64,000 nt of DNA from CAWCOU01 sp963797335 (GCA_963797335.1 CAWCOU010000006.1:1226393-1290392), one strand, 5' to 3'; counted from the stretch's first letter, positions 8,399 through 17,097 are shown. Numbers and translations are program-made. The notes: a model not told the origin generated them from the sequence alone.

Positions 8399-9559
8399 AA
8401 TGGTATTCCTCAACTAACTCTCGACCAATTAACATCCGTCGGATTTCATTGAGTGCCGGCGCCAATTTCATAGAGCTTGGCGTCGCGCAAAATTCGACCG
8501 ACCGGATATTCATTGATATAACCGTTGCCCCCCAAACATTGAATGGCTTGCAATGCCATTTGCGTGGCTTTTTCAGAGCAATAAAGAATAACACCGGCAG
8601 CATCTTTACGGGAGATATGGCCCTGATCGCAATTTCTCGCCACTTGGTACAAATAGGCTCGACAAACACTCAACCCCGTGTACATATCCGCTAATTTACC
8701 TTGAATCAGTTCAAAGTGGCCGATTGACTGCGCCAAATTGTTTACGTACACCTACATAAGGTAGCACGACATCAATACAGGCTTGCATTAAGCCGACTGG
8801 CCCTGCGGCTAAGATCACCCGTTCATAATCTAAACCACTCATCAGCACTTGCACGCCGTGGTTTTCTTGGTACAACACATTTTCTGCTGGCACCAGGCAG
8901 TTTTCAAAAACCAGTTCGCAGGTACTGGAACCACGCATCCCTAATTTATCGAGTTTTTGAGCGGTTGAGAATCCGGAACATTTTTTCTCAACGATGAATG
9001 CGGTGATGCCGCGAGACTTGGCCTGTTTATCTGTTTTTGCATAGACGATCACCACATCAGCGTCTGGGCCGTTGGTAATCCACATTTTCGTTCCGTTTAA
9101 TACGTAGTGGTCGTCTTTCTTTTCGGCGTGAAGCTGCATACCCATGACATCAGAGCCGGCATTGGCTTCGCTCATCGCCAATGCACCGACGTGCTCACCA
9201 CTGATGAGTTTTGGCAAATAATTTATTTTTTGTTCGTGGGTGCCAAAGCGATGGATTTGATTGACGCACAAATTGGAGTGCGCGCCATAACTCAAACCCA
9301 CCGAACCTGAGGCACGGCTGATTTCTTCCATGGCGATGCTGTGCTCCAGATAACCCATGCCCGCACCACCGTATTCTTCTGCGACGGTGATACCGAGCAA
9401 ACCCAGGGCGCCCATTTCTGGCCATAAATCGCGTGGGAAGGTATTTGTCTCATCAATCGAGGCGGCTCGGGGAATGATCGCTTGTTCCGCAAAGGCGCGA
9501 ACACTGTCTCGGAGTAAGTTGGCTGTGTCGCCTAAGTCACAATGAAGACCTAATGACAT
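8391..9559 (-). pseudogene. ivd: Isovaleryl-CoA dehydrogenase, interrupted by two single-base insertions
   Basis: FAD-dependent acyl-CoA dehydrogenase of leucine degradation, spread over three frames. Frame 1 (9,559 to about 8,730) encodes ALAMSEANAGSDVMGMQ and KMWITNGPDADV and ends wrongly after LPYVGVRKQFG. Frame 2 runs from about 8,735 (HFELIQGKLADMYTG) through AIQCLGGNGYINEYPVGR to EIGAGT. Frame 3 resumes with NEIRRMLIGRELVEE and stops at 8,391. Removing one base near 8,730 (GGCGCAG to GGCCAG) and one near 8,455 (ACTCAAT to ACTAAT) restores a 388-codon reading frame of normal length. No other damage is seen, so this is either a very young pseudogene or sequencing error. Confidence 0.9.
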
Positions 9560-9783
9560 GGGGGATTCCTGAAAAGGGATAGTGTGTTATTTAACCACAG
9601 CAATCTGACGTTTTACAGCAATTCCACTAAAATCGCTGGGCTAAAATCAGCCATTTAGATAAACTCTCTATGAAAAAGGGCGTTGTTAAATGATTCTAAA
9701 TATTTTTCTTCTCCCCCTGTGGGAGAAGGAGTTTTTTCGATTTATTCAACGCCATGAAAAAATATAACTCGACGGATAAGCTT
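9560..9783. promoter_or_regulatory. Divergent ivd / pyrD intergenic region
   Basis: A gap of about 220 nt between the minus-strand ivd start and the plus-strand pyrD start must hold both promoters. I cannot fix clear -35/-10 pairs. Its right end contains a terminator-like hairpin, listed separately. Confidence 0.4.
9708..9737 (+). terminator. Hairpin plus T-run in the pyrD leader (possible attenuator)
   Basis: CTTCTCCC (9,708-9,715) pairs with GGGAGAAG (9,721-9,728). GAG and six T (9,732-9,737) follow, giving the form of an intrinsic terminator on the plus strand. No plus-strand gene ends upstream, so it would act as a leader attenuator of pyrD or is a copy of the TTCTCCC/GGGAGAA repeat also seen at 18,007. 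Confidence 0.45.
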
Positions 9784-10803
9784 ATGTTTTATTCTTTGCT
9801 ACGCACACTGTTATTTGCTTTGCCACCTGAGGTCGCGCATCGTTTCTCTCTTAATGGGCTGAAATGGGCGCATCAATGGGGATTTCTTAAGCCTTGTCCA
9901 CCCAAAGTGGCCGAAGTGAAAATAATGGATCTAGTTTTTCCCAATCGCGTCGGGCTGGCTGCCGGTTTAGATAAAAATGGCGAATACGTGGATGCTTTGG
10001 CCGCACTGGGTTTTGGCGCTATTGAAATTGGCACGGTTACGCCGAGGGCACAACCGGGTAATCCAAAGCCGCGATTATTTCGTTTACCGCAAGCCGACGC
10101 ATTGATTAATCGCTTGGGGTTTAACAATCATGGCGTCGATTATCTTTGTCAGCAGCTGCAACAGATTCAGTTCCGAGGTATTTTAGGAATTAATATCGGC
10201 AAGAATTTTGATACTCCGCTGGAGCACGCCAAAAATGATTATGTGATCGCACTCAATAAAGTGTATCCCTACGCCAGTTATGTCGTCATTAATATTTCTT
10301 CTCCAAATACGCCCGGATTGCGGCAATTGCATTACGGTAATGAGTTAATGGATTTGCTGGGCGAATTGAAAAAGAGTCAAATGAATTTAGCAAAAACACT
10401 GGGGAAGTATGTGCCCTTGGTTATCAAGATCGCACCTGATTTAACACCTGAACAAATAACTGAGTTAGCCAATGCTTTATTATCACAAGGAATGGATGGG
10501 GTTATCGCAACCAATACAACCTTGGCACGGGAAGGGGTTTCTCATTTAGCGCACGGTGATGAAACCGGGGGATTAAGCGGGCGCCCACTGTTTGAAAAAT
10601 CGTTGTCAGTCGTACGTCAGCTACATGCGATTTTGCAAGAGCGAATTCCCATCATTGGTTGTGGTGGTATCGCCAGTGTGGATGATATGGAGCGAATGCT
10701 GGAAGCTGGGGCAAAAATAGTGCAAGTCTATACCGCGCTGATTTACCAAGGCCCCTCTTTCATCCAACGATTAACGACGAGCTGTTTGCACAAAAAAAGG
10801 TAA
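9784..10803 (+). CDS. pyrD: Dihydroorotate dehydrogenase (quinone), class 2
   Basis: Membrane-associated flavoenzyme that oxidises dihydroorotate to orotate with ubiquinone in pyrimidine synthesis. The N-terminus MFYSLLRTLLFALPPEVAH fits the amphipathic membrane helix pair of class 2 enzymes. Further motifs are FPNRVGLAAGLDKNGEYVDA, FNNHGVDYL, VINISSPNTPGLRQL with the catalytic-base Ser, and GCGGIASVDDMERMLEAGA. The start at 9,784 aligns with family N-termini and has GGA 8 nt upstream; an in-frame ATG at 9,754 would add ten polar residues. A strong minus-strand terminator overlaps its last codons. Confidence 0.95.
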   Translation: MFYSLLRTLLFALPPEVAHRFSLNGLKWAHQWGFLKPCPPKVAEVKIMDLVFPNRVGLAAGLDKNGEYVDALAALGFGAIEIGTVTPRAQPGNPKPRLFRLPQADALINRLGFNNHGVDYLCQQLQQIQFRGILGINIGKNFDTPLEHAKNDYVIALNKVYPYASYVVINISSPNTPGLRQLHYGNELMDLLGELKKSQMNLAKTLGKYVPLVIKIAPDLTPEQITELANALLSQGMDGVIATNTTLAREGVSHLAHGDETGGLSGRPLFEKSLSVVRQLHAILQERIPIIGCGGIASVDDMERMLEAGAKIVQVYTALIYQGPSFIQRLTTSCLHKKR

Positions 10804-10831
10804 CAGCTCAGTTTGGGGCTAAGCTGTTACC
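10792..10831 (-). terminator. Rho-independent terminator of the secreted-protein gene, overlapping the pyrD 3' end
   Basis: Read on the minus strand, GGTAACAGCT (10,831-10,822) pairs perfectly with AGCTGTTACC (10,808-10,799), loop 13 nt. Seven T follow (10,798-10,792). It ends the transcript of the gene at 10,859-11,347. The pyrD stop codon lies inside the stem. Confidence 0.88.
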
Positions 10832-10858
10832 TACTGAGAATGCTCGATTGTGAATGGC

Positions 10859-11347
10859 TTACTGTTGGGGCCAAGAGCATGAAACTAGGGTTGTTGTTCC
10901 AGACATCTTAACTGTATAACTACCATTGGTAAGTGGTGATGGTCCCACTTGAGAATAAGTGGTGCATGATGGATCAAGAGCAACTTCCTGATTGTTGATG
11001 GTGAACTCTGTCATCGACAAAGCAATGGAGTTTAAACCCAACTGGGAGTTATCGATTGATATCAGCGAATGTGGGTTTGTCCCACTGCCGCCCCAGTTAC
11101 TAACATAATGTTGGGGGATGCCAGGAGTATAAGGATCCAATTTGATACCGCCTTGTAAATGGTATGAAGGGTTTACCGTACCACTAATTCCAGAAGTATC
11201 TATCCATATACAAACCAATGTACCTGCATCACAGTCATCGCCACTGGTTAAAACCGACCCATTCACCCCTTGTTGTTGAGCATAACCGCTAAAACTAGCA
11301 GCCATTAAAAAGGCTCCCAAGCTAATGATTTTTTTGATTTTTTTCAT
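10859..11347 (-). CDS. Small secreted protein of unknown function
   Basis: I do not recognise the family. From the preferred start (ATG 11,347, after an AAAGGGGG ribosome binding site) the 162-aa product opens with MKKIKKIISLGAFLMAASF and a likely cleavage after GYA, so it is exported. The mature part has four cysteines (near DDCDAGTLVC, SCTTY and SCSW), able to form two disulfides, and many Ser/Gly/Asn residues, which suggests a small beta-rich extracytoplasmic domain. It is monocistronic with its own strong terminator. A longer in-frame start at 11,386 lacks support. Confidence 0.75.
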   Translation of the reverse strand: MKKIKKIISLGAFLMAASFSGYAQQQGVNGSVLTSGDDCDAGTLVCIWIDTSGISGTVNPSYHLQGGIKLDPYTPGIPQHYVSNWGGSGTNPHSLISIDNSQLGLNSIALSMTEFTINNQEVALDPSCTTYSQVGPSPLTNGSYTVKMSGTTTLVSCSWPQQ

Positions 11348-11425
11348 ATTTCCCCCTTTCAATAAAGTATACATAGCTATATACAATTATAGCCCATGGC
11401 GGCTAAGTTTTACTCACGCCCAGGA

Positions 11426-13744
11426 CTAATTAAACAATTGAGCATCCCGATTACCACCGGTCTGATCGTCTTCATTGGCCGTTTCTGAGGGAACATTATC
11501 GGATTTAAATACTTCGTAAATGGCATTGGGTTGGTTGGGGTCCGTCACCAGTAGCCCCGAGTTCGGGTCAATGCGAGCCGCGACAATATCTGCGGGTGGC
11601 TTCAAACTTTCTTCTGGTTTGCCCGCTAATGCCGCGCGCATAAAATCAATCCAGATCGGTAATGCGGCTTTGGAGCCATGTTCATAGAGCTGTTTGGGTT
11701 GATCGTAACCTACCCAGACCGTGGTGACGATGCGACGATTAAATCCAGAAAACCAGGCATCGACTTGTCGTTGCGTGGTCCCCGTTTTACCCGCAATGTC
11801 CTGGCGATTAAGCACAGCCGCTGCCGCGCCAGTGCCGTAACGAACCACATCTTGCATCGCACTGGTGACTAGATAGGCAATATCCGCATCAATGGCTCGG
11901 GGTGGTGCAGGTTTTGTGGCCGGAGAGCCATCGTCTGGCGGCACAACCGGAACTTGTGCTTGGTAAATCACCTGGTTATTCGCTGACATTATTTTTTGAA
12001 TAAAATATGGATTGACGCGATAACCGCCATTGGCCAACACCGCATAACCCTGAGCTAATTGCAGAGGAGTCACTAAGGCGGTACCAAGGGCCAGGGATAG
12101 GGAAGGGGGCAGGGCTTTTTTATCAAAACCGAATTGCGATACGTAATCCAATGCGTAAGGAATGCCAATCATTTGTAAGACGCGCACCGTCAATACGTTA
12201 ATCGATTTGACTAATCCTAAACGGAGTCGTGTCGGCCCATGGAAAATACCATCGTCGTTTTCCGGCCGCCACAAATTATTCGGGTCCCCGGTATCATTGA
12301 TGGCGATGGGCTCGTCATCGATAACCGTGGCTAGTGTCAAACCTTTTGCCAAAGCAGCCGCATAAATAAATGGCTTAAAGCTGGAACCCGGTTGTCGTTT
12401 CGCTTGAATCGCTCGATTTAATCCTGTCTCTGCTGCTTTCAAGCCACCGTTTAACGCCAAAATAGCACCATTATCTGGGTTAAGCGCGACCAACGCGCCT
12501 TCAACCGATGGCTCCTGACTCAACTGCCATTGACCGTTTTGTTGTAGCACCCAAATCACGTCACCCACTCTAGCAATGCGGTGGGCATCGGGCTGACGAG
12601 TCCACGCTAAACCTGGCCAGGGGATGGTGATAGTCATGCCGTTGGCCAATATCCCTTTTAGCGCTCGCGGCTGTACTTCCGTCACCGCCACCGGAATAAA
12701 GTCCATGGCGCTAGTCATGCCAGCCAAAGCATCCTGCCATTCCGACCGCTTGGTTTGTTGCAAATTCATGACCGGGCCGTGGTAATTTCGATGACGCCTA
12801 TCATAGTCAACCAGACCGTTTTGTAAGGCCGCATTGGCCTCTGCTTGAAGGTGGGAATCCAACGTCGTGTATACTTGTAAACCACTGGTATAGCCCGCCT
12901 CACCGTATTCCTGGTAAATGACATTTCGTACCATTTCGGCGATATGGGGCGCATTGACCGTTATTTTTGAACCGTGGTAATACGTTTTGATCGGTGCATT
13001 GGTGGCTTGTTGATACGCATGTTGGTCGATATAACCTAATTCCAGCATACGCGCCAACACATGGTCACGCCGTTCTTTGGCCGCCTGTGGATCGGTGATG
13101 GGGTTTTCTTTTGACGGTGCTTGTGGAAGACCGGCAATGGTTGCCATTTGCGCCAACGTCAGCTCGCTGAGCGGTTTGCCGTAGTAAATCTCCGCCGCTG
13201 CCGACACCCCATAGGCGTGTTGGCCTAGGTAGATTTTGTTCAAATACAGTTCCAATATTCTTTCTTTACTAAACGTGCTGTTGATTTTTAAGGCCAATAA
13301 AATTTCGTTGATCTTGCGGCTGAAGGTTTTTTCTGGCGTTAGAAAGAAGTTGCGGGCTACTTGCATGGTAATGGTACTGGCGCCCTGGCTTTTTTGGCCT
13401 GTGATCAGTAATTCTTTCGCTGCGCGCACGATGCCAATAAAGTCAACGCCGGGATGTTCAAAAAAGCGTTGGTCTTCGGTGGCAATGACCGCTTCAACCA
13501 ATTGCTTCGGGATCTGATTCAGCGCCACTGGGTCACGACGCATGGCGCCATATTCGCCAATGAGTTGACCATCGCTGGTATAAATACGTAAAGGAACTTG
13601 TAGACGAGTATCGTTTAATGTATCCACATTGGGTAGTTTAAGGAACATGTAAAAATACACACATCCTGCCAGAATGAGCGCACTGATGAGTAGGCTAAGT
13701 AGCGCCGTAAAGGCATTTTTAACTATATAACGAGTAAAACGCAT
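11426..13744 (-). CDS. mrcA: Penicillin-binding protein 1A, bifunctional peptidoglycan synthase
   Basis: Class A PBP with an N-terminal membrane anchor (about 12-35), a glycosyltransferase domain (EDQRFFEHPGVD near residue 90, then QGASTITMQVARNFFL) and a transpeptidase domain. The transpeptidase motifs are SSFK (after KRQPG), SIN and GKTGTT. An OB-like insert lies between the two catalytic domains, as in gammaproteobacterial PBP1A. At 772 aa it is slightly shorter than E. coli PBP1A. It polymerises and cross-links peptidoglycan at the inner membrane. No pilM-type genes lie upstream, unlike in many gammaproteobacteria. Confidence 0.95.
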   Translation of the reverse strand: MRFTRYIVKNAFTALLSLLISALILAGCVYFYMFLKLPNVDTLNDTRLQVPLRIYTSDGQLIGEYGAMRRDPVALNQIPKQLVEAVIATEDQRFFEHPGVDFIGIVRAAKELLITGQKSQGASTITMQVARNFFLTPEKTFSRKINEILLALKINSTFSKERILELYLNKIYLGQHAYGVSAAAEIYYGKPLSELTLAQMATIAGLPQAPSKENPITDPQAAKERRDHVLARMLELGYIDQHAYQQATNAPIKTYYHGSKITVNAPHIAEMVRNVIYQEYGEAGYTSGLQVYTTLDSHLQAEANAALQNGLVDYDRRHRNYHGPVMNLQQTKRSEWQDALAGMTSAMDFIPVAVTEVQPRALKGILANGMTITIPWPGLAWTRQPDAHRIARVGDVIWVLQQNGQWQLSQEPSVEGALVALNPDNGAILALNGGLKAAETGLNRAIQAKRQPGSSFKPFIYAAALAKGLTLATVIDDEPIAINDTGDPNNLWRPENDDGIFHGPTRLRLGLVKSINVLTVRVLQMIGIPYALDYVSQFGFDKKALPPSLSLALGTALVTPLQLAQGYAVLANGGYRVNPYFIQKIMSANNQVIYQAQVPVVPPDDGSPATKPAPPRAIDADIAYLVTSAMQDVVRYGTGAAAAVLNRQDIAGKTGTTQRQVDAWFSGFNRRIVTTVWVGYDQPKQLYEHGSKAALPIWIDFMRAALAGKPEESLKPPADIVAARIDPNSGLLVTDPNQPNAIYEVFKSDNVPSETANEDDQTGGNRDAQLFN

Positions 13745-14059
13745 GGAAATAGAATGGGCGGGAACTTGGGTTAAAGGGGGTCCTTAATTCATCACATTAT
13801 TTGTAATGAAGGCTAGTATAACACAGTTATTTTTTGTAAAATAGTTTATTTAAGGCGAGTTTAATGGAGGGATTCGGTTTGGTCAAAAAGCCTGGTAATC
13901 TCATGAAAATATTGGATTATTTTTGTCTTGCTTTGGTGGTTTCTTTAGTTATTCAGCCATTCGCTCTTTACAAAACTTAGGTTAATTTTAGGAATTTGCC
14001 ATTCCTGCTAAAAATACAATTTTGCCCCAAAGGGTTCTTTTCACTAATGTGAGTTTACC
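13745..14059. other. Intergenic region between mrcA and the XRE-type regulator gene
   Basis: A 315-nt AT-rich divergent gap with runs such as CAGTTATTTTTTGTAAAATAG. It should hold promoters for mrcA (minus) and the regulator (plus), but no pair is convincing. A possible 38-codon plus-strand ORF (13,864-13,980) is listed separately. Confidence 0.5.
13864..13980 (+). CDS. Possible small membrane protein, 38 codons (weak)
   Basis: ATG 13,864 to TAG 13,980 encodes a peptide with basic start MEGFGLVKKPGNLMK and then a hydrophobic stretch ILDYFCLALVVSLVI able to span the membrane. AAGGCGAG lies 6-13 nt upstream. Nothing but hydrophobicity supports it. Confidence 0.2.
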   Translation: MEGFGLVKKPGNLMKILDYFCLALVVSLVIQPFALYKT

Positions 14060-14764
14060 ATGCCAAAAAAAAGTCAAATCAATGATCCAAAGTCCAGCCC
14101 CATCGCACGAGGTCGACGTTTAAAGGCAGCAAGAATGATGTCGGGCCTCACTCGTAACGGACTTGAAGAAAAGTATGGCATCAGCGCCAGCACCATTCAG
14201 TCTTGGGAAGCGGCTAAAGCCGGTGGTTTAACCGAGCGCGGGGTTAAACGTGTCATTCCTGTACTGCGTCAAGAAGGCATTTTTTGCACCTCGGATTGGT
14301 TATTGTATGGTGTGGGAACCCCACCACAACCAACCAATTTGCACTTTACCCAAGCTGCTGAACCACCCACAACGAATAACCATGTCTTGCCTGAAGATAA
14401 GGCCATTATTCAAGAGCTGTTAACCTTCCGGAATCTGAATCCTGGTTTTATCGATCTCGTCGTTGCCGATGATGGCATGGCGCCACAATACGATATGAAT
14501 GATTACGTGGGGGGCAAGCGACGGATGGGTGATGAAATGACTCGACTCATTGGCATTGATTGTATTGTCGAAACGTCTAACAACGAAATTTTGTTGCGAC
14601 GTATCAAGGCCGGTTCGCGCGCGGGTGTTTATATGTTGATGTGCACTAATCCGGATACGAATTTAAAGAGTCCGACATTATATGATGTGGAATTGCATAG
14701 CGCTGCTCCAGTTATTTGGCATCGGCGTCATGATCCGCTGGAGAACGCATCTGGAAGCGAGTGA
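14060..14764 (+). CDS. XRE-family transcriptional regulator with an S24-like domain lacking the catalytic Ser
   Basis: Residues about 16-75 form a helix-turn-helix (RGRRLKAARMMSGLTRNGLE, then ISASTIQSWEAAKAGGLTER). The C-terminal half resembles the LexA/CI peptidase S24 fold: VVADDGMAPQYDMNDYV aligns with the usual D-S-M-x-P motif, and EILLRRIKAG with the Lys strand. The position of the nucleophilic Ser is Gly here, so self-cleavage is unlikely. The domain may serve for dimerisation or ligand sensing. Such regulators occur as stand-alone genes in Legionellales; no prophage genes are nearby. Targets are unknown. Confidence 0.75.
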   Translation: MPKKSQINDPKSSPIARGRRLKAARMMSGLTRNGLEEKYGISASTIQSWEAAKAGGLTERGVKRVIPVLRQEGIFCTSDWLLYGVGTPPQPTNLHFTQAAEPPTTNNHVLPEDKAIIQELLTFRNLNPGFIDLVVADDGMAPQYDMNDYVGGKRRMGDEMTRLIGIDCIVETSNNEILLRRIKAGSRAGVYMLMCTNPDTNLKSPTLYDVELHSAAPVIWHRRHDPLENASGSE

Positions 14765-14783
14765 TTTGATCTGTAGAAGCTAA

Positions 14784-14809
14784 GGTGGGCATGCTGCGCT
14801 TTGCCCACC
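14784..14809. repeat. Dispersed 26-bp palindromic repeat, family A, copy 2
   Basis: GGTGGGC (14,784-14,790) and GCCCACC (14,803-14,809) flank ATGCTGCGCTTT. It is the reverse-complement form of the repeats at 5,579 and 21,390. It sits between the regulator stop and fluC and could end the regulator transcript. Confidence 0.75.
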
Positions 14810-14834
14810 CTACGGCTCATGATATAGGACTCTT

Positions 14835-15242
14835 TTGAATGAACACTATTTTTTTATATTCGCTGGATGTGGTTTCGGAGGACTATTTCGCTATTGCACA
14901 TATAGTATGGTGGATTTGTTTTTTGACCGGGGATTTCCTTATGGAACTTTAATAGTAAATATCATTGGTTCCTTCTTAATGGGAATTTTATCAATGCTAA
15001 TTTTTAAGAAATTCTCATCTCTAGAGACGCCGCTACGGGCCTTTCTTTTAATTGGTTTTTTGGGCGGTTACACTACGTTTTCTTCTTTTTCTTTCGAAAC
15101 TATTAATTTGATTGAAGCAGGGTATTTTCTCAAAGCAGCTTCAAATATCATTCTTAATCCCCTTCTATGTATTATGGCTACATGGTTAGGAATTATTCTT
15201 GAGAGAAAAGTAACCGGTCTAGTTGGGCCACTGCTACAATGA
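14835..15242 (+). CDS. crcB: Fluoride efflux channel FluC (CrcB)
   Basis: Small four-helix inner-membrane protein that exports fluoride as an antiparallel dimer. Signatures are GGLFRY near residue 15, PYGTLIVNIIGSFLMG with the pore Asn, and GFLGGYTTFSSFSFE with the conserved Thr-Phe-Ser track. At 135 aa the length is slightly above typical. The frame opens with TTG at 14,835 preceded by AGGA; the ATG four bases later is out of frame. I see no fluoride riboswitch in the short leader. The 3' end overlaps pyrE by 9 nt, tail to tail. Confidence 0.93.
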   Translation: MNEHYFFIFAGCGFGGLFRYCTYSMVDLFFDRGFPYGTLIVNIIGSFLMGILSMLIFKKFSSLETPLRAFLLIGFLGGYTTFSSFSFETINLIEAGYFLKAASNIILNPLLCIMATWLGIILERKVTGLVGPLLQ

Positions 15243-15872
15243 ATAATGTTGGCGGTATTCCATCATACGTTGCAATTGTTGATGCTCACCTTCTTGTTTT
15301 AAATATTCCAATAAATGTTCCATGCGAATAATGGAAATAATGGGGAATCCATATTTTTGTTCTAAGGTCTGCACGGCGGAGAGCTTCCCCTCCACGCATT
15401 CTTGTCGATCAATGGCAATGACAGCGCCTGATAACGTCGCCTCTGTTGATCGGATCAGATCGACCACCTGATGAGTGGTTACACCTGCAGTAATGACATC
15501 ATCAATCATTAATACCCGACCTTTTAAAGGGGCACCTACAAATAAACCGCCCTCACCATGATCTTTTGTTTCTTTGCGATTAAAGCAATACGGTTTGTTA
15601 ACCCCGTAATGTTCAGCTAAAGCCATCACCACCGCGGTAACCAAAAAAATACCTTTATAGGCAGCGCCGAAGAGTAGGTCAAAATCTATTCCCGAATGCA
15701 AAATGGCCTCTGCATAAAATCGACCAATCTTTGCTAAAGCAGCACCCGTATCAAAACAGCCCATATTAAAGAAGTACGGACTTTTTCGACCGGATTTTAA
15801 AACAAAGTCTCCAAACAATAGGGCTTTTTGGTGCAAGGCGAACTCAATGAATTCAATCTGGTATTTTTCCAT
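15234..15872 (-). CDS. pyrE: Orotate phosphoribosyltransferase
   Basis: Transfers orotate to PRPP to give OMP in pyrimidine synthesis. Motifs are LKSGRKSPYFFNMGCFD (substrate loop), FGAAYKGIFLV and the PRPP-binding VLMIDDVITAGVTTHQVVDL. The flexible catalytic loop includes FNRKETKDHGEGG. At 212 aa it matches the E. coli-type enzyme. It converges with crcB and lies 33 nt downstream of murI on the same strand, so murI-pyrE may be an operon. The other pyrimidine gene, pyrD, is 5 kb away. Confidence 0.96.
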   Translation of the reverse strand: MEKYQIEFIEFALHQKALLFGDFVLKSGRKSPYFFNMGCFDTGAALAKIGRFYAEAILHSGIDFDLLFGAAYKGIFLVTAVVMALAEHYGVNKPYCFNRKETKDHGEGGLFVGAPLKGRVLMIDDVITAGVTTHQVVDLIRSTEATLSGAVIAIDRQECVEGKLSAVQTLEQKYGFPIISIIRMEHLLEYLKQEGEHQQLQRMMEYRQHYSL

Positions 15873-15905
15873 GGCGGTTCTTCTGGGCGAGATAATTCAG
15901 TGGGA

Positions 15906-16814
15906 TTAAACGGCTTCTAAATCTTCAGGGAAAACAGTACCAATATTGACTTGATGCACAGCCTCTTTGGGCAAGCCCAAAAACTGCTGCGCCAAATGAA
16001 TGGAGGTGGCGGTTAAATCCGTGACATAACAGTCGATGGTGCGCGGCAAGAACGTTTCTTCTTTGCCAATAAGTGATAATCGTTCGGCCACCAAAACAGC
16101 CGCTTCTTCCCCGGAATCAATTAATCGTACTTCCGGCATGATATCTTGGATCACTTTTTTTAGCAAAGGGTAATGGGTACACCCTAAAATCAAACTCTGT
16201 ATTTTCGCGGTTACTAAGGGTTGCAGGTATTCACGGGCTATCGCATAGGTTGCTTCGTGCTCGTGTAACCCCTCTTCGACTAAAGGTACGAATAGGGGGC
16301 AGGCGGAGGTGTAAACTTCAACCCCTCGGTCACTATAAGCGGCCCTGATCTCACGTTCATAGGCTTGGCTCTGGATCGTAGTACGGGTGCCAATAATGCC
16401 TATTCGGCAGGCCCTGGGGTCGGCGAGGGAGGCAACGACTGCCGGTTTGATGACCCCAATGACGGGGACGGGGGAGATCTGCTCGATGGCTGCCATGGCC
16501 ACGGCGGAAATGGTATTACAGGCCACCAGGATGAATTTCACCGATCGTTCCAGTAAAAATTCAACGCTTTGCTGGGCATACAGATTAATCGTTTGAGGGG
16601 ACCGATTGCCATAAGGCACACGAGCCGTATCCCCTAAATAAATCAAGTCTTCATTGGGTAATAGCTCGGCCAACTTTCGCAAGGCCGTTAACCCACCGAT
16701 ACCAGAGTCAAAAACCCCAATAGGTAATCTTTTTTTGCTAAAATTTTGCATTTTCCTCATCGACTCCCGGCTGTCCTTATTTAATAATAATAAATCATAA
16801 TCTTTTTTTTGCAT
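15906..16814 (-). CDS. murI: Glutamate racemase
   Basis: Cytoplasmic enzyme that makes D-glutamate for peptidoglycan. Catalytic signatures are PIGVFDSGIGGLTALRKL, VACNTISA (first Cys) and LGCTHYPLL (second Cys), with LGDTARVPYGNRS between. The chosen start gives 302 aa with about 30 residues before the conserved core and has AAGGGA 5 nt upstream. A shorter start at ATG 16,751 would fit the family length better. Both remain possible. Confidence 0.95.
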   Translation of the reverse strand: MQKKDYDLLLLNKDSRESMRKMQNFSKKRLPIGVFDSGIGGLTALRKLAELLPNEDLIYLGDTARVPYGNRSPQTINLYAQQSVEFLLERSVKFILVACNTISAVAMAAIEQISPVPVIGVIKPAVVASLADPRACRIGIIGTRTTIQSQAYEREIRAAYSDRGVEVYTSACPLFVPLVEEGLHEHEATYAIAREYLQPLVTAKIQSLILGCTHYPLLKKVIQDIMPEVRLIDSGEEAAVLVAERLSLIGKEETFLPRTIDCYVTDLTATSIHLAQQFLGLPKEAVHQVNIGTVFPEDLEAV

Positions 16815-16895
16815 CTTTTCCCTTGGTTGGAAACCTTAAAGTGGGTATAAACTATGTTTATTCTACTATTTTAAGTATAAATATATATATTTAGC

Positions 16896-16925
16896 TAGAC
16901 ATACCGAGCTAATTTATAGGATAAT
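16896..16925 (+). promoter_or_regulatory. Putative promoter of the cold-shock gene
   Basis: TAGACA (16,896-16,901), an 18-nt spacer and GATAAT (16,920-16,925), preceded by an A/T-rich tract that could act as an UP element. Transcription would begin near 16,932 and give a leader of about 165 nt, as long leaders are usual in cspA-type genes. Confidence 0.45.
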
Positions 16926-17097
16926 GCTTAAAGTGAGAACAAGTAAGGTCTTAAGGCCCCGTACCCCGTTGTTATGATGTGGGAAAACTATTCTTACATC
17001 CTGCATCTTCTGGCTCTTTAGAACACACTCCCCCTTGAGTGACTTTAACAAACCAGTCGTTTGCGTAGTTTATTTTTTAATTGCAAGAGGTTTTTTT

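Noticed and set aside
8391..8751. Two short ORFs as separate genes downstream of the acyl-CoA dehydrogenase
   Set aside because: They continue the dehydrogenase exactly; they are frameshifted parts of one gene.
14765..14834. Fluoride riboswitch upstream of crcB
   Set aside because: The leader is only 70 nt and is taken up by a dispersed palindrome. I see no crcB-motif pseudoknot elements.
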